A stretch of 32,996 bases of DNA from Flavobacteriaceae bacterium (GTDB lineage Bacteria > Bacteroidota > Bacteroidia > Flavobacteriales > Flavobacteriaceae). Under the pieces are notes generated by a model, which searched no databases, had not been told where the DNA came from, and saw nothing but the letters and a program-made list of their open reading frames with translations. The position numbers and the translations under genes are program-made. The DNA lies in NCBI GenBank assembly GCA_947457255.1, contig CANGUZ010000028.1:1-32996 (forward strand). The letters run 5' to 3'. Shown piece after piece: positions 1-8,441 of this stretch (position 1 is its first letter; every line of letters begins with the position of its first letter).

Positions 1-501
1 CCCTACAAATCCTATCCATTCTTGAATACCATAACTACCCGCTTTGTCAAAAGGCTTATAATTATCAAGATAATATTGAATTTGATCATTACTCAACTCA
101 TGAAAAGTTACCAATGTAGTTTCAGAAATTACTTCAGTTTTAGACTTGGTTTTAAAACAAACAGAAGTAATTACTTTATGCGTTTTGTTGGATAATGATT
201 GCAACATCAAAAAAGCATCTTCATAATCTTTTGGTTTTCCTAATGCTTTATTATCATGCCAAACTATCGTGTCGCTAGTAATCAAAATCTCGTTATCGCA
301 TAATTCTCCTTCAAAAGCATCACTTTTCAGTACAGCTAAATAATCGGTAATGTCTTCTTCTATTAGATTTGGTGGATACACTTCTTCGATTTCCTTTAGT
401 CTAATTTCAAAATCAATTTCTAAATCTTTAAAAAACTGTTGTCTTCTAGGCGATCCAGAAGCTAGAATTATTTTATAATTTTTAAGTTTTTCTCTAAGCA
501 T
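1..501 (-). CDS. maf: Maf family nucleotide pyrophosphatase (3' part cut by window edge)
   Basis: Minus-strand frame open from an ATG at 501 to the window edge, so the C-terminus is missing. The N-terminus contains the Maf signature ILASGSPRRQ, followed further in by a TSDTIVWHDNKALGKPKD segment that matches the conserved SDT/GKP region. Family members hydrolyse non-canonical or certain canonical nucleoside triphosphates to monophosphates in the cytoplasm. The start overlaps the stop of the upstream UbiA-type gene by 8 bases, indicating one operon and probable translational coupling. About 167 residues are visible against roughly 190 for the usual family length, so only the tail is lost. Confidence 0.9.
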   Translation of the reverse strand, partial: MLREKLKNYKIILASGSPRRQQFFKDLEIDFEIRLKEIEEVYPPNLIEEDITDYLAVLKSDAFEGELCDNEILITSDTIVWHDNKALGKPKDYEDAFLMLQSLSNKTHKVITSVCFKTKSKTEVISETTLVTFHELSNDQIQYYLDNYKPFDKAGSYGIQEWIGFVG

Positions 502-1420
502 TGTATTTCATATTTAATGAGATTATTGCAATAGAAAAAATTCCGAAAAAAAGAATCCATTTTAATACTAAGCTTAAGTGCTTAAAGTCTCTTTGTTTTT
601 TTGCAGATGCCATTTTAATTGTAAAATAAATTAGGGGAGAAAGTATGAAAACCATTCCGTAAATGGTACTTAAAACTAGTCCGTTATTAAACAAATAAGA
701 ATAAATATAGTAGAGAATAAATCCCAATGGAATAAAGCTTATAAAGAACACTAATTGCGATGTTCTTTTTACCCCTAAAATTATTGGCAAAGTGCTCATT
801 TCTTGATTATAATCGCCATTTACATCTTCTAAATCTTTAGTAATTTCTCTAATAAAATTAATTATAAAAGCAAAAATTGCATAGTCTAATAAAATGCCAA
901 AAATTAAACCCATAACTGCTCGATTTCCATCGTATGTAGTGGGATACAAATCGAAAACTCCAATAATAATAACACTAAAAGAAAGTAATAAAGCAATTAT
1001 TATGTTACCTATAAGTAGACTCTGTTTTAAACTAGTTGCATACAAATAAAGTGTTGCGGCTATAATAATAAAAATCGATGCAAAACTGGGTTTTTGAATC
1101 ACATTTGATAAATAAAAACCAATTACCACACCAATAATTGTAAAACCTGTATAAAGATTATAGGCCAAACTCTCCGATATGTATTTGCCAACAACAACAT
1201 CGTTTGGTTTATTATCTGTATCAGTCTTAAAATCAAAAATGTTATTAATAATATAGCCTCCTGCTGCAATACAAACTGTAGATAAAACAAGTAGCAGGTA
1301 TTGCCAGTCGGCTAATGACAATGTTACGTTTTGTAGTTTCAAAAATCCATAGCGAAATGTAAGTTGCATTAAAGCTAACAGCAATAGGTTTTGGTATCGA
1401 ATAAGTTTTAAGTAATTCAT
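494..1420 (-). CDS. UbiA-family prenyltransferase
   Basis: A 308-residue polytopic membrane protein with about eight hydrophobic segments. The two acidic motifs of the UbiA superfamily are visible: an N/D-rich stretch around residues 59-69 (NNIFDFKTDTD) and a second one in REITKDLEDVNGD. These bind the Mg-diphosphate of an isoprenoid donor. In flavobacterial genomes this family is often labelled geranylgeranylglycerol-phosphate geranylgeranyltransferase, but the acceptor cannot be read from sequence. It sits between the KdsC-type phosphatase gene (about 50 bases upstream) and maf (8-base overlap), all on the minus strand, consistent with one transcript. Confidence 0.85.
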   Translation of the reverse strand: MNYLKLIRYQNLLLLALMQLTFRYGFLKLQNVTLSLADWQYLLLVLSTVCIAAGGYIINNIFDFKTDTDNKPNDVVVGKYISESLAYNLYTGFTIIGVVIGFYLSNVIQKPSFASIFIIIAATLYLYATSLKQSLLIGNIIIALLLSFSVIIIGVFDLYPTTYDGNRAVMGLIFGILLDYAIFAFIINFIREITKDLEDVNGDYNQEMSTLPIILGVKRTSQLVFFISFIPLGFILYYIYSYLFNNGLVLSTIYGMVFILSPLIYFTIKMASAKKQRDFKHLSLVLKWILFFGIFSIAIISLNMKYNA

Positions 1421-1470
1421 TTTAATTGTATGCTAGGCTAAAAAAGATCTTAAACTTTTGTTGTAAATTA

Positions 1471-1998
1471 TTAATCGTGTTTTCCGTTATAATACATATT
1501 CCATTTTTCCTGTACTTTCATAACTTGTTCTATAACATCGCGAACAGCACCTTTTCCTCCGTTTTTATGAGAAATATATTTAGATATTGTTTTTATTTCA
1601 GGGCTTGAATCTTGAGGGCAAGTAGGCAACCCTACTAATTGCATGACGTGAAAATCAGGAATATCGTCGCCCATATATAGCACTTGCTCAGGTTTAATAT
1701 TATACAATTCAACATACTCCTTAAAAGTTGCTACTTTATCAGGCGCGCCAAGATGAATATCAGTAATACCTAAATTTCTCAATCGAATACGAACCCCGTC
1801 ATTGCTACCGCCCGAAATAATACAGACATTATAACCGGTTTCTAGAGCCGCTTTCATAGCAAATCCATCTTTTATATTCATTTCTCGTAGCATTTCGCCT
1901 GTTTGTGATACATGAACTGTTCCGTCAGTTAAAACCCCATCCACATCAAAAATAAATGTGGTAATATTATTCATGATTTCCTTATAGCTTTTTGCCAT
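1471..1998 (-). CDS. KdsC-type HAD phosphatase (3-deoxy-manno-octulosonate-8-P phosphatase-like)
   Basis: A 175-residue stand-alone HAD hydrolase, the usual length for the KdsC group. Motif I is DVDGVLTDG near residues 18-26 (nucleophile Asp and acid/base Asp), motif II is the ISGG segment, and motif IV is GDDIPD. KdsC removes phosphate from KDO-8-phosphate in lipopolysaccharide inner-core synthesis, and this protein most likely does so or acts on a related sugar acid phosphate. Its start overlaps the end of the DUF2520 gene by 17 bases, so the two are probably co-translated. Related phosphatases such as YrbI-like domains with other substrates cannot be excluded. Confidence 0.88.
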   Translation of the reverse strand: MAKSYKEIMNNITTFIFDVDGVLTDGTVHVSQTGEMLREMNIKDGFAMKAALETGYNVCIISGGSNDGVRIRLRNLGITDIHLGAPDKVATFKEYVELYNIKPEQVLYMGDDIPDFHVMQLVGLPTCPQDSSPEIKTISKYISHKNGGKGAVRDVIEQVMKVQEKWNMYYNGKHD

Positions 1999-2743
1999 GA
2001 TTTATAATGGATTGAGTTAGTAGCTTGTATATTTGTTTTTGATTTTCATTTGTTAAAAAATCTAAATGTGAATCAATTGTTTGCATGTCACCTCTTTTTG
2101 CTGGTCCTGTTTGTGCCTCATCAGGGTTTAGTGTTATAATTTTAGCCGCGGTTTCTTGAATTAACGGATGTAAAATTTCGAATAAAATTAAATTATTATC
2201 ACTTATCTCTTTTCCTATTTCATATAAATGATTCACAAAGTTATTGACAAAAACAGCAGCAATATGTATTGCTTTTCTTTGTTCAGATGTTACTCTATAA
2301 ACCAAATCTGTAACTGACAAAGCAATGATTTCTATTGTTTTATACATGCTTTCTTCTTCCACTTCTATACAAACAGGGATTTTTGAAAAATCCAGATTTC
2401 TTGATTTAGAAAAAGTTTGAACAGGATAAAAAGCACCACGAATGTTCTTAGGATCTAAAGTTTCTATAGCAATGTTACCTGCTGTGTGAAGCACTAATTT
2501 ATTTGAAAATGGAATTTTTGAGGAAACTTCAATAACAGCTTTATCTGAAACACAAATAAAATAGACTGAAGCCTCTAAAAGCTCATCAAAGTTTGATACT
2601 ACTTTTTTTGAATCGATAAGGGATGTAATATTCTCCTTATTTCTAGCGAAAACTTGAATAACATCTATTTTATCACTTTTTTGAAATGCTTTTAATAAAT
2701 GTTGTGCAACGTTGCCAGAACCAATTATAACTGCTTTTAACAT
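1982..2743 (-). CDS. Rossmann-fold / DUF2520 oxidoreductase-like protein
   Basis: A 253-residue protein that begins with a nucleotide-binding glycine motif (IIGSGNVA, residues 6-13) followed by a Rossmann fold. The C-terminal half (from about residue 130) fits the DUF2520 helical domain, including an HIAAVFVNNF segment of the type seen in pyrroline-5-carboxylate and ketopantoate reductase-like proteins. It is probably a cytoplasmic NAD(P)-binding protein; the substrate is unknown. It is the first gene of the minus-strand block DUF2520-kdsC-UbiA-maf. A TACTTTTG box lies only a few bases before the ATG at 2743; if used, the transcript would be almost leaderless. Confidence 0.85.
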   Translation of the reverse strand: MLKAVIIGSGNVAQHLLKAFQKSDKIDVIQVFARNKENITSLIDSKKVVSNFDELLEASVYFICVSDKAVIEVSSKIPFSNKLVLHTAGNIAIETLDPKNIRGAFYPVQTFSKSRNLDFSKIPVCIEVEEESMYKTIEIIALSVTDLVYRVTSEQRKAIHIAAVFVNNFVNHLYEIGKEISDNNLILFEILHPLIQETAAKIITLNPDEAQTGPAKRGDMQTIDSHLDFLTNENQKQIYKLLTQSIINHGKKL

Positions 2744-2959
2744 TCAGCAAAAGTATTGAAAAAAATTTGGGTTTTTATATATATAATCCTTGTTGTCCGA
2801 TAAGAGTAAATAAAAAACAAGCCATAAAAAGAGTTTCTCAATTAAAAACGTAATATAGTTTTGCAAAAGACAAAAACTAAGAGTAAAAGTAATTATTTAT
2901 CAAATAAATCTGTTTTAGTATAAATGAATTCTTTGATTGAAAATAAAAAAATAAAATAA

Positions 2960-3921
2960 ACAGTCAAAAAGAGTTATTCAGATAAACATTTAAAAAGTAA
3001 AGACTATCTGATATGTATGCTATTTTGTTCGTTTGCCAAGTTTAATTCGCTAAGTGAAATATCTGTAGCAATGCTTGTATTGTTTGGCTAAACAGGATTT
3101 TTTAAGCTGGGTCATATTCCAAAACGAAGCACTTTGTCAGTATTAAATAAGAATATAAGGATTGATTTTTTTGAAGATATAATTTATTGTTGTTCGAATA
3201 CGGTTCGGTTTTGTCTTACCTCCGAATTCAAAATGTTTTAAAAAGGAAGGTTAAAATTGTCGATAGGAAATAATTAGTTTAATTATATTCTGAGTTTTGT
3301 TGGAAGAAAGTCAAAAAAACGCCAAAAGAAAAGGCGAAATTAAAGTTCATTCGTCTATTAATACCTATCAAAAATCACCAAGTTTGTTATGGTTAAGCTA
3401 GCGACGACTCGCCACCATATTTTTTAGAAAAGCTAAAATGTGATTACAAGACCATATATGTTTTTTAGATTAAAGTTACAATGATTACAAGGCTTTCAAA
3501 TATTTTACAGTCAAAGAAAATAGGATTTGTAACTCGAATAAAAGCCAATGAAAATTGTAACATTTTAAGAGTAAATGAAGTTTTAGATTAAATTCATAGT
3601 GTTGTTTTATCGGATGAAATTATTGAAATAGCAGCGATAAAGAAAGTAAAAGGTGCCTCATTTTTAAAAGTCAGTAAAGTAAAATTTTATGACAGAGCAA
3701 ATAAAAGAGAATTTGAATTTATTACCAATTTATTTGAGTTAAGAGCTTATTTATTAGCAACATTGTACAAAATAAGTTGGCAAATCGAATTGCTTCATAA
3801 ACAGTTAAAACAAAATTATCCGTTGATATATTTTTTAGGTGATTATGAAAATGACATTAAAATTGAAATATATTATATTTTGATAGTTAATTTACAGATA
3901 GTTTTATTAATTGAATGTTAA
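2960..3921 (+). pseudogene. Decayed IS4-type (DUF4372) transposase
   Basis: Plus-strand reading frames spell a recognisable IS4-group transposase broken by stops and frameshifts. The N-terminal part (from about 2984) reads KHLKSKDYLICMLF, then a stop after LVLFG, then KLGHIPKRSTLS. The middle (about 3310-3400) has RKGEIKVHSSINTY. The C-terminal part (about 3640-3921) has KFYDRANKREFEFITNLF and WQIELLHKQLKQNYPL, the conserved YREK-like glutamate region. At least two in-frame stops (after the first block and within the 3570s) and frame changes show it is dead. No clean terminal inverted repeats were found. This fills the gap between the DUF2520 gene and the ankyrin gene. Confidence 0.85.
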
Positions 3922-3998
3922 AATTAAAATATAATTGTAACTATTTTTAAATTCAAGCGTCTAGTAAATTAATCATTATTAATCAAAAAACAATTATC

Positions 3999-4370
3999 AT
4001 GAAAAAAACAATTATTTTAGGAATTGCCTTAATCACTTTTTCTAGTGTTGCAACAGCTTCAATCGTTGAAACAACATCAAATCAAATCAATGAAAAGTAT
4101 TTAAATAGTACATCAACTCCTTTATGTGTGGCAATTAGTAGGGGTGAATTAGATATCGTAAAAAAGTTTGTGGAATATGGTGCTGATGTTAATGAAAAAT
4201 CAAACGGAATGACACCGTTAATGGTTGCGGCACGTTATAATAAAGTAGAAATTATCAAATTTTTATTAGAACATGGGGCTAAACTAAACGAAAAAGATGA
4301 GAAAGGATTTACTGCATTAAAATATGCTGAGCTTTCCTCTGCAAATGAAGCTATTTTAGTTTTGAAATAA
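3999..4370 (+). CDS. Small exported ankyrin-repeat protein
   Basis: A 123-residue protein with a typical signal peptide (MKKTIILGIALITFSSVATA, cleavage likely near residue 20) followed by about three ankyrin repeats. Repeat features are visible in TPLCVAISRGELDIVKKFV, then GADVNE, then MTPLMVAARYNKVEIIKFLL, then GAKLNEKDEKGFTALKYAE. It is probably periplasmic and mediates protein-protein contacts; no enzymatic domain is present. It lies just downstream of a dead transposase and shares a bidirectional terminator with dnaN. The partner is unknown. Confidence 0.85.
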   Translation: MKKTIILGIALITFSSVATASIVETTSNQINEKYLNSTSTPLCVAISRGELDIVKKFVEYGADVNEKSNGMTPLMVAARYNKVEIIKFLLEHGAKLNEKDEKGFTALKYAELSSANEAILVLK

Positions 4371-4386
4371 ATCTTATTTTCTGAAT

Positions 4387-4424
4387 AAAAAAAGGCTGCT
4401 AGAAATTTCTAATAGCCTTTTTTA
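4387..4424. terminator. Bidirectional terminator between the ankyrin gene and dnaN
   Basis: Hairpin with arms AAAAAAGGCT and AGCCTTTTTT, plus inner pairing (TAGAAATTTCTA). It has an A-run on one side and a T-run on the other, so it can end transcription from both convergent genes. Confidence 0.8.
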
Positions 4425-4447
4425 GTGGTTTTTGGTTGGTTATTTAA

Positions 4448-5566
4448 TTAACTATTTAGCATTACTGGCATCACCAACATTGTTACTTTTTCTCCATCCT
4501 CTAATCCATCTACAGGAGTAAGGATACCAGCACGGTTTGGTAATGACATTTCTAGCATGATCATGTCTGATTGTAAGTTGGTTAACATTTCTGTTAAGAA
4601 ACGAGAGTTAAAACCAATTTGCATGTCATCTCCTTGGTAATCACAAGTCAATCGTTCTTCAGCTTTATTAGAGTAATCAATATCTTCAGCAGAAATGTTT
4701 AACTCAGCTCCTGCAATTTTTAATCGAATTTGATGTGTGGTTTTATTAGAAAAAATGGCAACTCGACGAACAGAACTTAAAAACTGAGTTCTATCTATCA
4801 TTAATTTATTTGGATTTTCTTTCGGAATTACCGCTTCGTAATTAGGATATTTGCCATCTATTAAACGACACATTAATATATAATTGTCAAAAGAGAAAGT
4901 AGCATTCGAATCGTTATATTCTATTTTTATTTCTGCATTTGAAGTTCCAAGAATACTTTTTAAAATATTTAATGGTTTTTTAGGCATAATAAAATCGGCT
5001 ACTTGCGACGCTTTTACATCAGTTCGAGCATATTTTACCAATTTATGGGCATCAGTTGCAACAAAAGTCAAACCTTCTGGTGAAAATTGAAAAAATACTC
5101 CAGACATTACTGGACGTAAATCGTCATTTCCAGCTGCAAAAATGGTTTTACTTACAGCTGTAGCTAATACATCTGCAGGAACAAGTGTTGTAGAAGGATC
5201 TTCTAGATTTACTGATTTAGGAAATTCTTCACCTGGAGCATACGCCAAAGCATATTTACCAGAATTTGAACTAATTTCAATAGTGCTGTTCTCCTCAACA
5301 GTAAAAGTTAATGGTTGTTCAGGAAATGTTTTTAATATTTCTAAAACTAACTTTGCAGGAACTGCTACACTACCTTTACTCGTAGAATCTATATCTAAAG
5401 TGGCAGACATGGTTGTCTCTAAATCAGAAGCAGAAACGGTTAAAGTTTTGCTGTCTAATTCAAACAAAAAATTATCTAAAATAGGTAGGGTGTTACTGCT
5501 ATTAATAACACTTCCTAATACTTGTAGTTGTTTTAATAAGTACGAACTTGATACTATAAATTTCAT
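4448..5566 (-). CDS. dnaN: DNA polymerase III subunit beta (sliding clamp)
   Basis: A 372-residue protein at the standard family length, with three repeated clamp domains. The start MKFIVSSSYLLKQLQ and the end LVMPVMLNS match the conserved beta-clamp ends; the C-terminal VMP(V/M) segment forms part of the client-binding pocket. It encircles DNA and tethers polymerase III and other client proteins. It is monocistronic here: a terminator lies after it and a good promoter lies at 5626-5655. Unlike many bacteria, it is not next to dnaA, which is normal in Bacteroidetes. Confidence 0.97.
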   Translation of the reverse strand: MKFIVSSSYLLKQLQVLGSVINSSNTLPILDNFLFELDSKTLTVSASDLETTMSATLDIDSTSKGSVAVPAKLVLEILKTFPEQPLTFTVEENSTIEISSNSGKYALAYAPGEEFPKSVNLEDPSTTLVPADVLATAVSKTIFAAGNDDLRPVMSGVFFQFSPEGLTFVATDAHKLVKYARTDVKASQVADFIMPKKPLNILKSILGTSNAEIKIEYNDSNATFSFDNYILMCRLIDGKYPNYEAVIPKENPNKLMIDRTQFLSSVRRVAIFSNKTTHQIRLKIAGAELNISAEDIDYSNKAEERLTCDYQGDDMQIGFNSRFLTEMLTNLQSDMIMLEMSLPNRAGILTPVDGLEDGEKVTMLVMPVMLNS

Positions 5567-5625
5567 TTTATTTTTTTTAATTTTAGTGTAAACTTACTTA
5601 AAATTTAAAATTAGCCTACGTTTTA

Positions 5626-5655
5626 CAAATATATCTTAAACTCCCATAAATCAAA
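5626..5655 (-). promoter_or_regulatory. Predicted dnaN promoter
   Basis: On the minus strand, TTG (5652-5654) is followed after an 18-base spacer by TATATTTG (5626-5633). This fits the Bacteroidetes housekeeping promoter TTG-N(17-23)-TAnnTTTG. The predicted start of transcription is about 50 bases upstream of the dnaN ATG. Confidence 0.6.
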
Positions 5656-5671
5656 AAGAAATTTATTAACA

Positions 5672-7357
5672 TTACTTGCTGTATTTTCTTTTGCGAATAT
5701 AAGTAAATGTCAAACCAAAAAACACCAATATAATAATTGGAAGTCCGACAGTTATGAGTTGCGACTTGATGTAACTGCTGTATACTTTCTCTTTATCGAG
5801 CAAAGGTAAGCTTACTTCTTTACTTCTAATGTTAATAAGTCCGTTATCATCCAACAAATAATTCACGCAATTCATCATAAATTCTTTGTTTCCGTATAAT
5901 TTATTGGTCCATTTATCATAACCTAATTCTAGAGGTTGAAAGTTTTTATCCAATTGATTTTTTACAATATCTCCATCAGAAACGACTATCATTTTATTAA
6001 TTTTTCCTTGCGACTGAAATGTATTATCTGGAAAAGGCAATACTCTATTTTCATATACTGAATTAAATTTTCCTTCCATCAAGACCGCAACAGGTATATT
6101 GCCAGTATTTTTAAATTCAGATTGTTCAGGTCGTTCGGTTACCATGTTTAAATTGACTTCTACAGGAGTACCAATCAGTTTTGAATAGGGAGACGATTGT
6201 AATAAAACCGTTTTTTTAATATCATTTTTCAGAATGTCAATACCATTTACAAATTCGAATTTCAATGCATCTAGATTACTAACAATTGGATTTTTTACAT
6301 ATGGATAAATCAAAGGTGAATAAAACCAAGGGTATTGTGTGTATTGTGTTGCACTTCCTTTTTCACCAGTGGCTAAGGCAATTGGAGTAGCCATAATATC
6401 TTTTACTAATGTGGGAGTTATACGAATTCCATATTTAAAAAATAGATCATTTAAATTCAAATCACGAGGATAGGCGAGTGATGCTCCAGAATCGTTGTAT
6501 AAACTATCCATTTCCATATTTACTTGATCGACCAACCACATTGTTTTTCCTCCATTGATAATGAACTGGTCTAAAACTTGTTTTTCTTCGTCCGAAAATT
6601 TCTCGGTAGGTTTTGCAATAATTGCTAAATCATATTTTTTTAAGTAGGCTAGACTTTCGTTTGGTTTTTTGGCAACTGAATCTAATGTAAATGTTCCTAT
6701 GTAATAATTTTCGCGAACTTGCTTAATAAAATCGGCCATAAAAATATCTCGAAGCTCCCCATTTCCTTTAATAATAGCTACTTTCTTTTCCTTATTTTTA
6801 GAAATGGTATTAAAAGCATTAGCAAAAGCATATTCTAAATGCTGGACCGAGCTTACTACTTTTTCAGCTGTTGATGCTCCCATTATATTTTTTAATAAAG
6901 GTACTTTTAAACTTCTCCCATTATAAGTCGCAATTGCCCACGGAAAGACGACTTCCTGAGTTTGTTTTCCTTTATCCTCAATAGTAACATTTACTGGGGT
7001 TAAGCCTCTTTCTATAAACGATTGCATGATAGTATCTCTTTCCTCATCGTTTTCGATAGGGTTTATGAACTGAAAAGTGATATTTTTATTATAGGCTTTG
7101 TATTCCTCGAGTATTTGTTGGGTTTCGGTATGTAATTTCTTGAATTCACTAGGAAATTGCCCTTTTAAAAAAACATCAATGATTAAAGGTTCTTTTACTT
7201 CTTTAAGAATGTTTAAAGAAGTTTGAGAAAGCGTATATCTTTTGTCTTGTGTTAAGTCGAAACGATGAAAAAACTGACTGCCTATAATGTTTACAATTAG
7301 TAAAATACAAATAGTAAACAAAAGATTTTTTAAATTATTTTTATTGATTACTGTCAT
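5672..7357 (-). CDS. gldG: Gliding motility ABC transporter substrate-binding-like subunit GldG
   Basis: A 561-residue protein with an N-terminal membrane segment (about residues 12-30), a large extracytoplasmic domain and a second membrane helix near the C-terminus (LPIIILVFFGLTFTYI, then basic KRK). After the first helix comes the characteristic FFHRFDLTQDKRYTLS. This is the GldG/ABC-type auxiliary family. In Flavobacterium johnsoniae GldG works with GldF and the ATPase GldA, and the genes are needed for gliding. It overlaps gldF by one base, so the two are translated together. The ATPase gldA is not in this window, which is normal for the group. Confidence 0.92.
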   Translation of the reverse strand: MTVINKNNLKNLLFTICILLIVNIIGSQFFHRFDLTQDKRYTLSQTSLNILKEVKEPLIIDVFLKGQFPSEFKKLHTETQQILEEYKAYNKNITFQFINPIENDEERDTIMQSFIERGLTPVNVTIEDKGKQTQEVVFPWAIATYNGRSLKVPLLKNIMGASTAEKVVSSVQHLEYAFANAFNTISKNKEKKVAIIKGNGELRDIFMADFIKQVRENYYIGTFTLDSVAKKPNESLAYLKKYDLAIIAKPTEKFSDEEKQVLDQFIINGGKTMWLVDQVNMEMDSLYNDSGASLAYPRDLNLNDLFFKYGIRITPTLVKDIMATPIALATGEKGSATQYTQYPWFYSPLIYPYVKNPIVSNLDALKFEFVNGIDILKNDIKKTVLLQSSPYSKLIGTPVEVNLNMVTERPEQSEFKNTGNIPVAVLMEGKFNSVYENRVLPFPDNTFQSQGKINKMIVVSDGDIVKNQLDKNFQPLELGYDKWTNKLYGNKEFMMNCVNYLLDDNGLINIRSKEVSLPLLDKEKVYSSYIKSQLITVGLPIIILVFFGLTFTYIRKRKYSK

Positions 7358-8082
7358 TACGATTTCAAAGATTTTAATTTAAAAACAGTAAAAGAAAGAA
7401 ACAAAATCGTTAAACTAACAAAATACAAAATATCTCTAGTATCAATAACACCGCGGCTCATACTTTTGAAATGATTGTTCATGCCTAAAGCTGCAACAAC
7501 ATTTTCCATACTTGGTAAATAAACCGCTAAACTATCAAAAGCAAAATAAAAAATAAAACATAAAAAAACAGATAGTATGAATGCAACGATTTGATTTTCA
7601 GAAAGTGTAGAGGTAAAAATTCCAATTGCAGAGTAAGCACTAATCAAAAATAGTAATCCAAAATAAGAACCCATTGTACTTCCTAAATCGATGTTGCCTT
7701 CAGGCATTCCTAAACTAGAAATAACGTAAACGTATAAAAATGTTGGAATGATTGCGATAATAATTAATATTATAGAACCAAAAAATTTTCCGTTTACGAT
7801 TTCCCAAATGCTTAAAGGTTTGGTCAATAATAACTCTAGTGTTCCTTGTTTTTTTTCATCCGAAAAACTGCGCATCGTCACGGCAGGAATCAAGAAAATC
7901 AGAATCCATGGGGCAAGGGTAAAAAACGGACTCAAATCAGCAAAACCGCTATTTAATATGTTATAATCTCCCTCAAAAACCCAAAGAAACAATCCGTTGA
8001 GCAATAAGAAAATAGCAATCACCAAGTAGCCTATTGGTGAGCCAAAAAAAGATTTTAATTCTCGAAATATGATGGCGTTCAT
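7357..8082 (-). CDS. gldF: Gliding motility ABC transporter permease GldF
   Basis: A 241-residue ABC-2 type permease with six hydrophobic segments. The segment SFSDEKKQGTLELLLTKPLS is the cytoplasmic loop typical of NosY/GldF-type permeases. It forms the membrane channel part of the GldA-GldF-GldG complex. It is first of a two-gene unit with gldG (one-base overlap of the stop and start codons). A promoter candidate (8138-8165) lies within the 3' end of the preceding gene. Confidence 0.92.
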   Translation of the reverse strand: MNAIIFRELKSFFGSPIGYLVIAIFLLLNGLFLWVFEGDYNILNSGFADLSPFFTLAPWILIFLIPAVTMRSFSDEKKQGTLELLLTKPLSIWEIVNGKFFGSIILIIIAIIPTFLYVYVISSLGMPEGNIDLGSTMGSYFGLLFLISAYSAIGIFTSTLSENQIVAFILSVFLCFIFYFAFDSLAVYLPSMENVVAALGMNNHFKSMSRGVIDTRDILYFVSLTILFLSFTVFKLKSLKS

Positions 8083-8131
8083 TATATTTTAATTCGTTTA
8101 ATTTATTTATTGGTGTATTTGAGTTCTAAAT

Positions 8132-8428
8132 TTATTTCAAACTTACTAATTTATCTACACTCCAAGCTTCAGGCTTAGCATTGAATAATTTCTTTGTAAA
8201 AGTCCAAACGTCATAAAAAAGTTCGGATTTTCTATAATTTTCTAAATCATCTTCGGTTTCCCAATAACTATATGTAAAGAAAATGCATTTGTCATTTTTG
8301 TCCTGATACAGTTCAAGAAAACGGTTTCCTGGGGCATTTCGTATCTTACTTTTCATAATATCGAAGTTTTCCAAAAAAGCTGGAATATTTTCTTCATGAA
8401 AGGACATTTTTACTATTCGTATGAACAT
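8132..8428 (-). CDS. Antibiotic-biosynthesis-monooxygenase-like (ABM fold) protein
   Basis: A 98-residue single-domain protein that fits the dimeric ferredoxin-like ABM fold: RIVKMSFHEENIPAFLENF at the start, then PGNRFLELYQDKNDKCIFFTYSYWETEDDLENYRKS. The W/E..DL..Y..S pattern is typical of this fold. Members include quinol monooxygenases, haem-degrading enzymes and many proteins of unknown function, so no reaction is assigned. It lies 13 bases after the NHL protein gene on the same strand and may be read through from it. Confidence 0.8.
   Translation of the reverse strand: MFIRIVKMSFHEENIPAFLENFDIMKSKIRNAPGNRFLELYQDKNDKCIFFTYSYWETEDDLENYRKSELFYDVWTFTKKLFNAKPEAWSVDKLVSLK
8138..8165 (-). promoter_or_regulatory. 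Predicted gldFG promoter
   Basis: Minus-strand TTG (8163-8165), 17-base spacer and TAAGTTTG (8138-8145) match the Bacteroidetes promoter pattern. The elements lie within the last codons of the upstream monooxygenase-fold gene. The predicted leader is about 50 bases. Confidence 0.45.
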
Positions 8429-8441
8429 TGGATTTTTGATT

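Noticed and set aside
1426..1608. 60-codon plus-strand frame over the KdsC gene
   Set aside because: Antisense shadow of the KdsC-type phosphatase, whose motifs are unmistakable.
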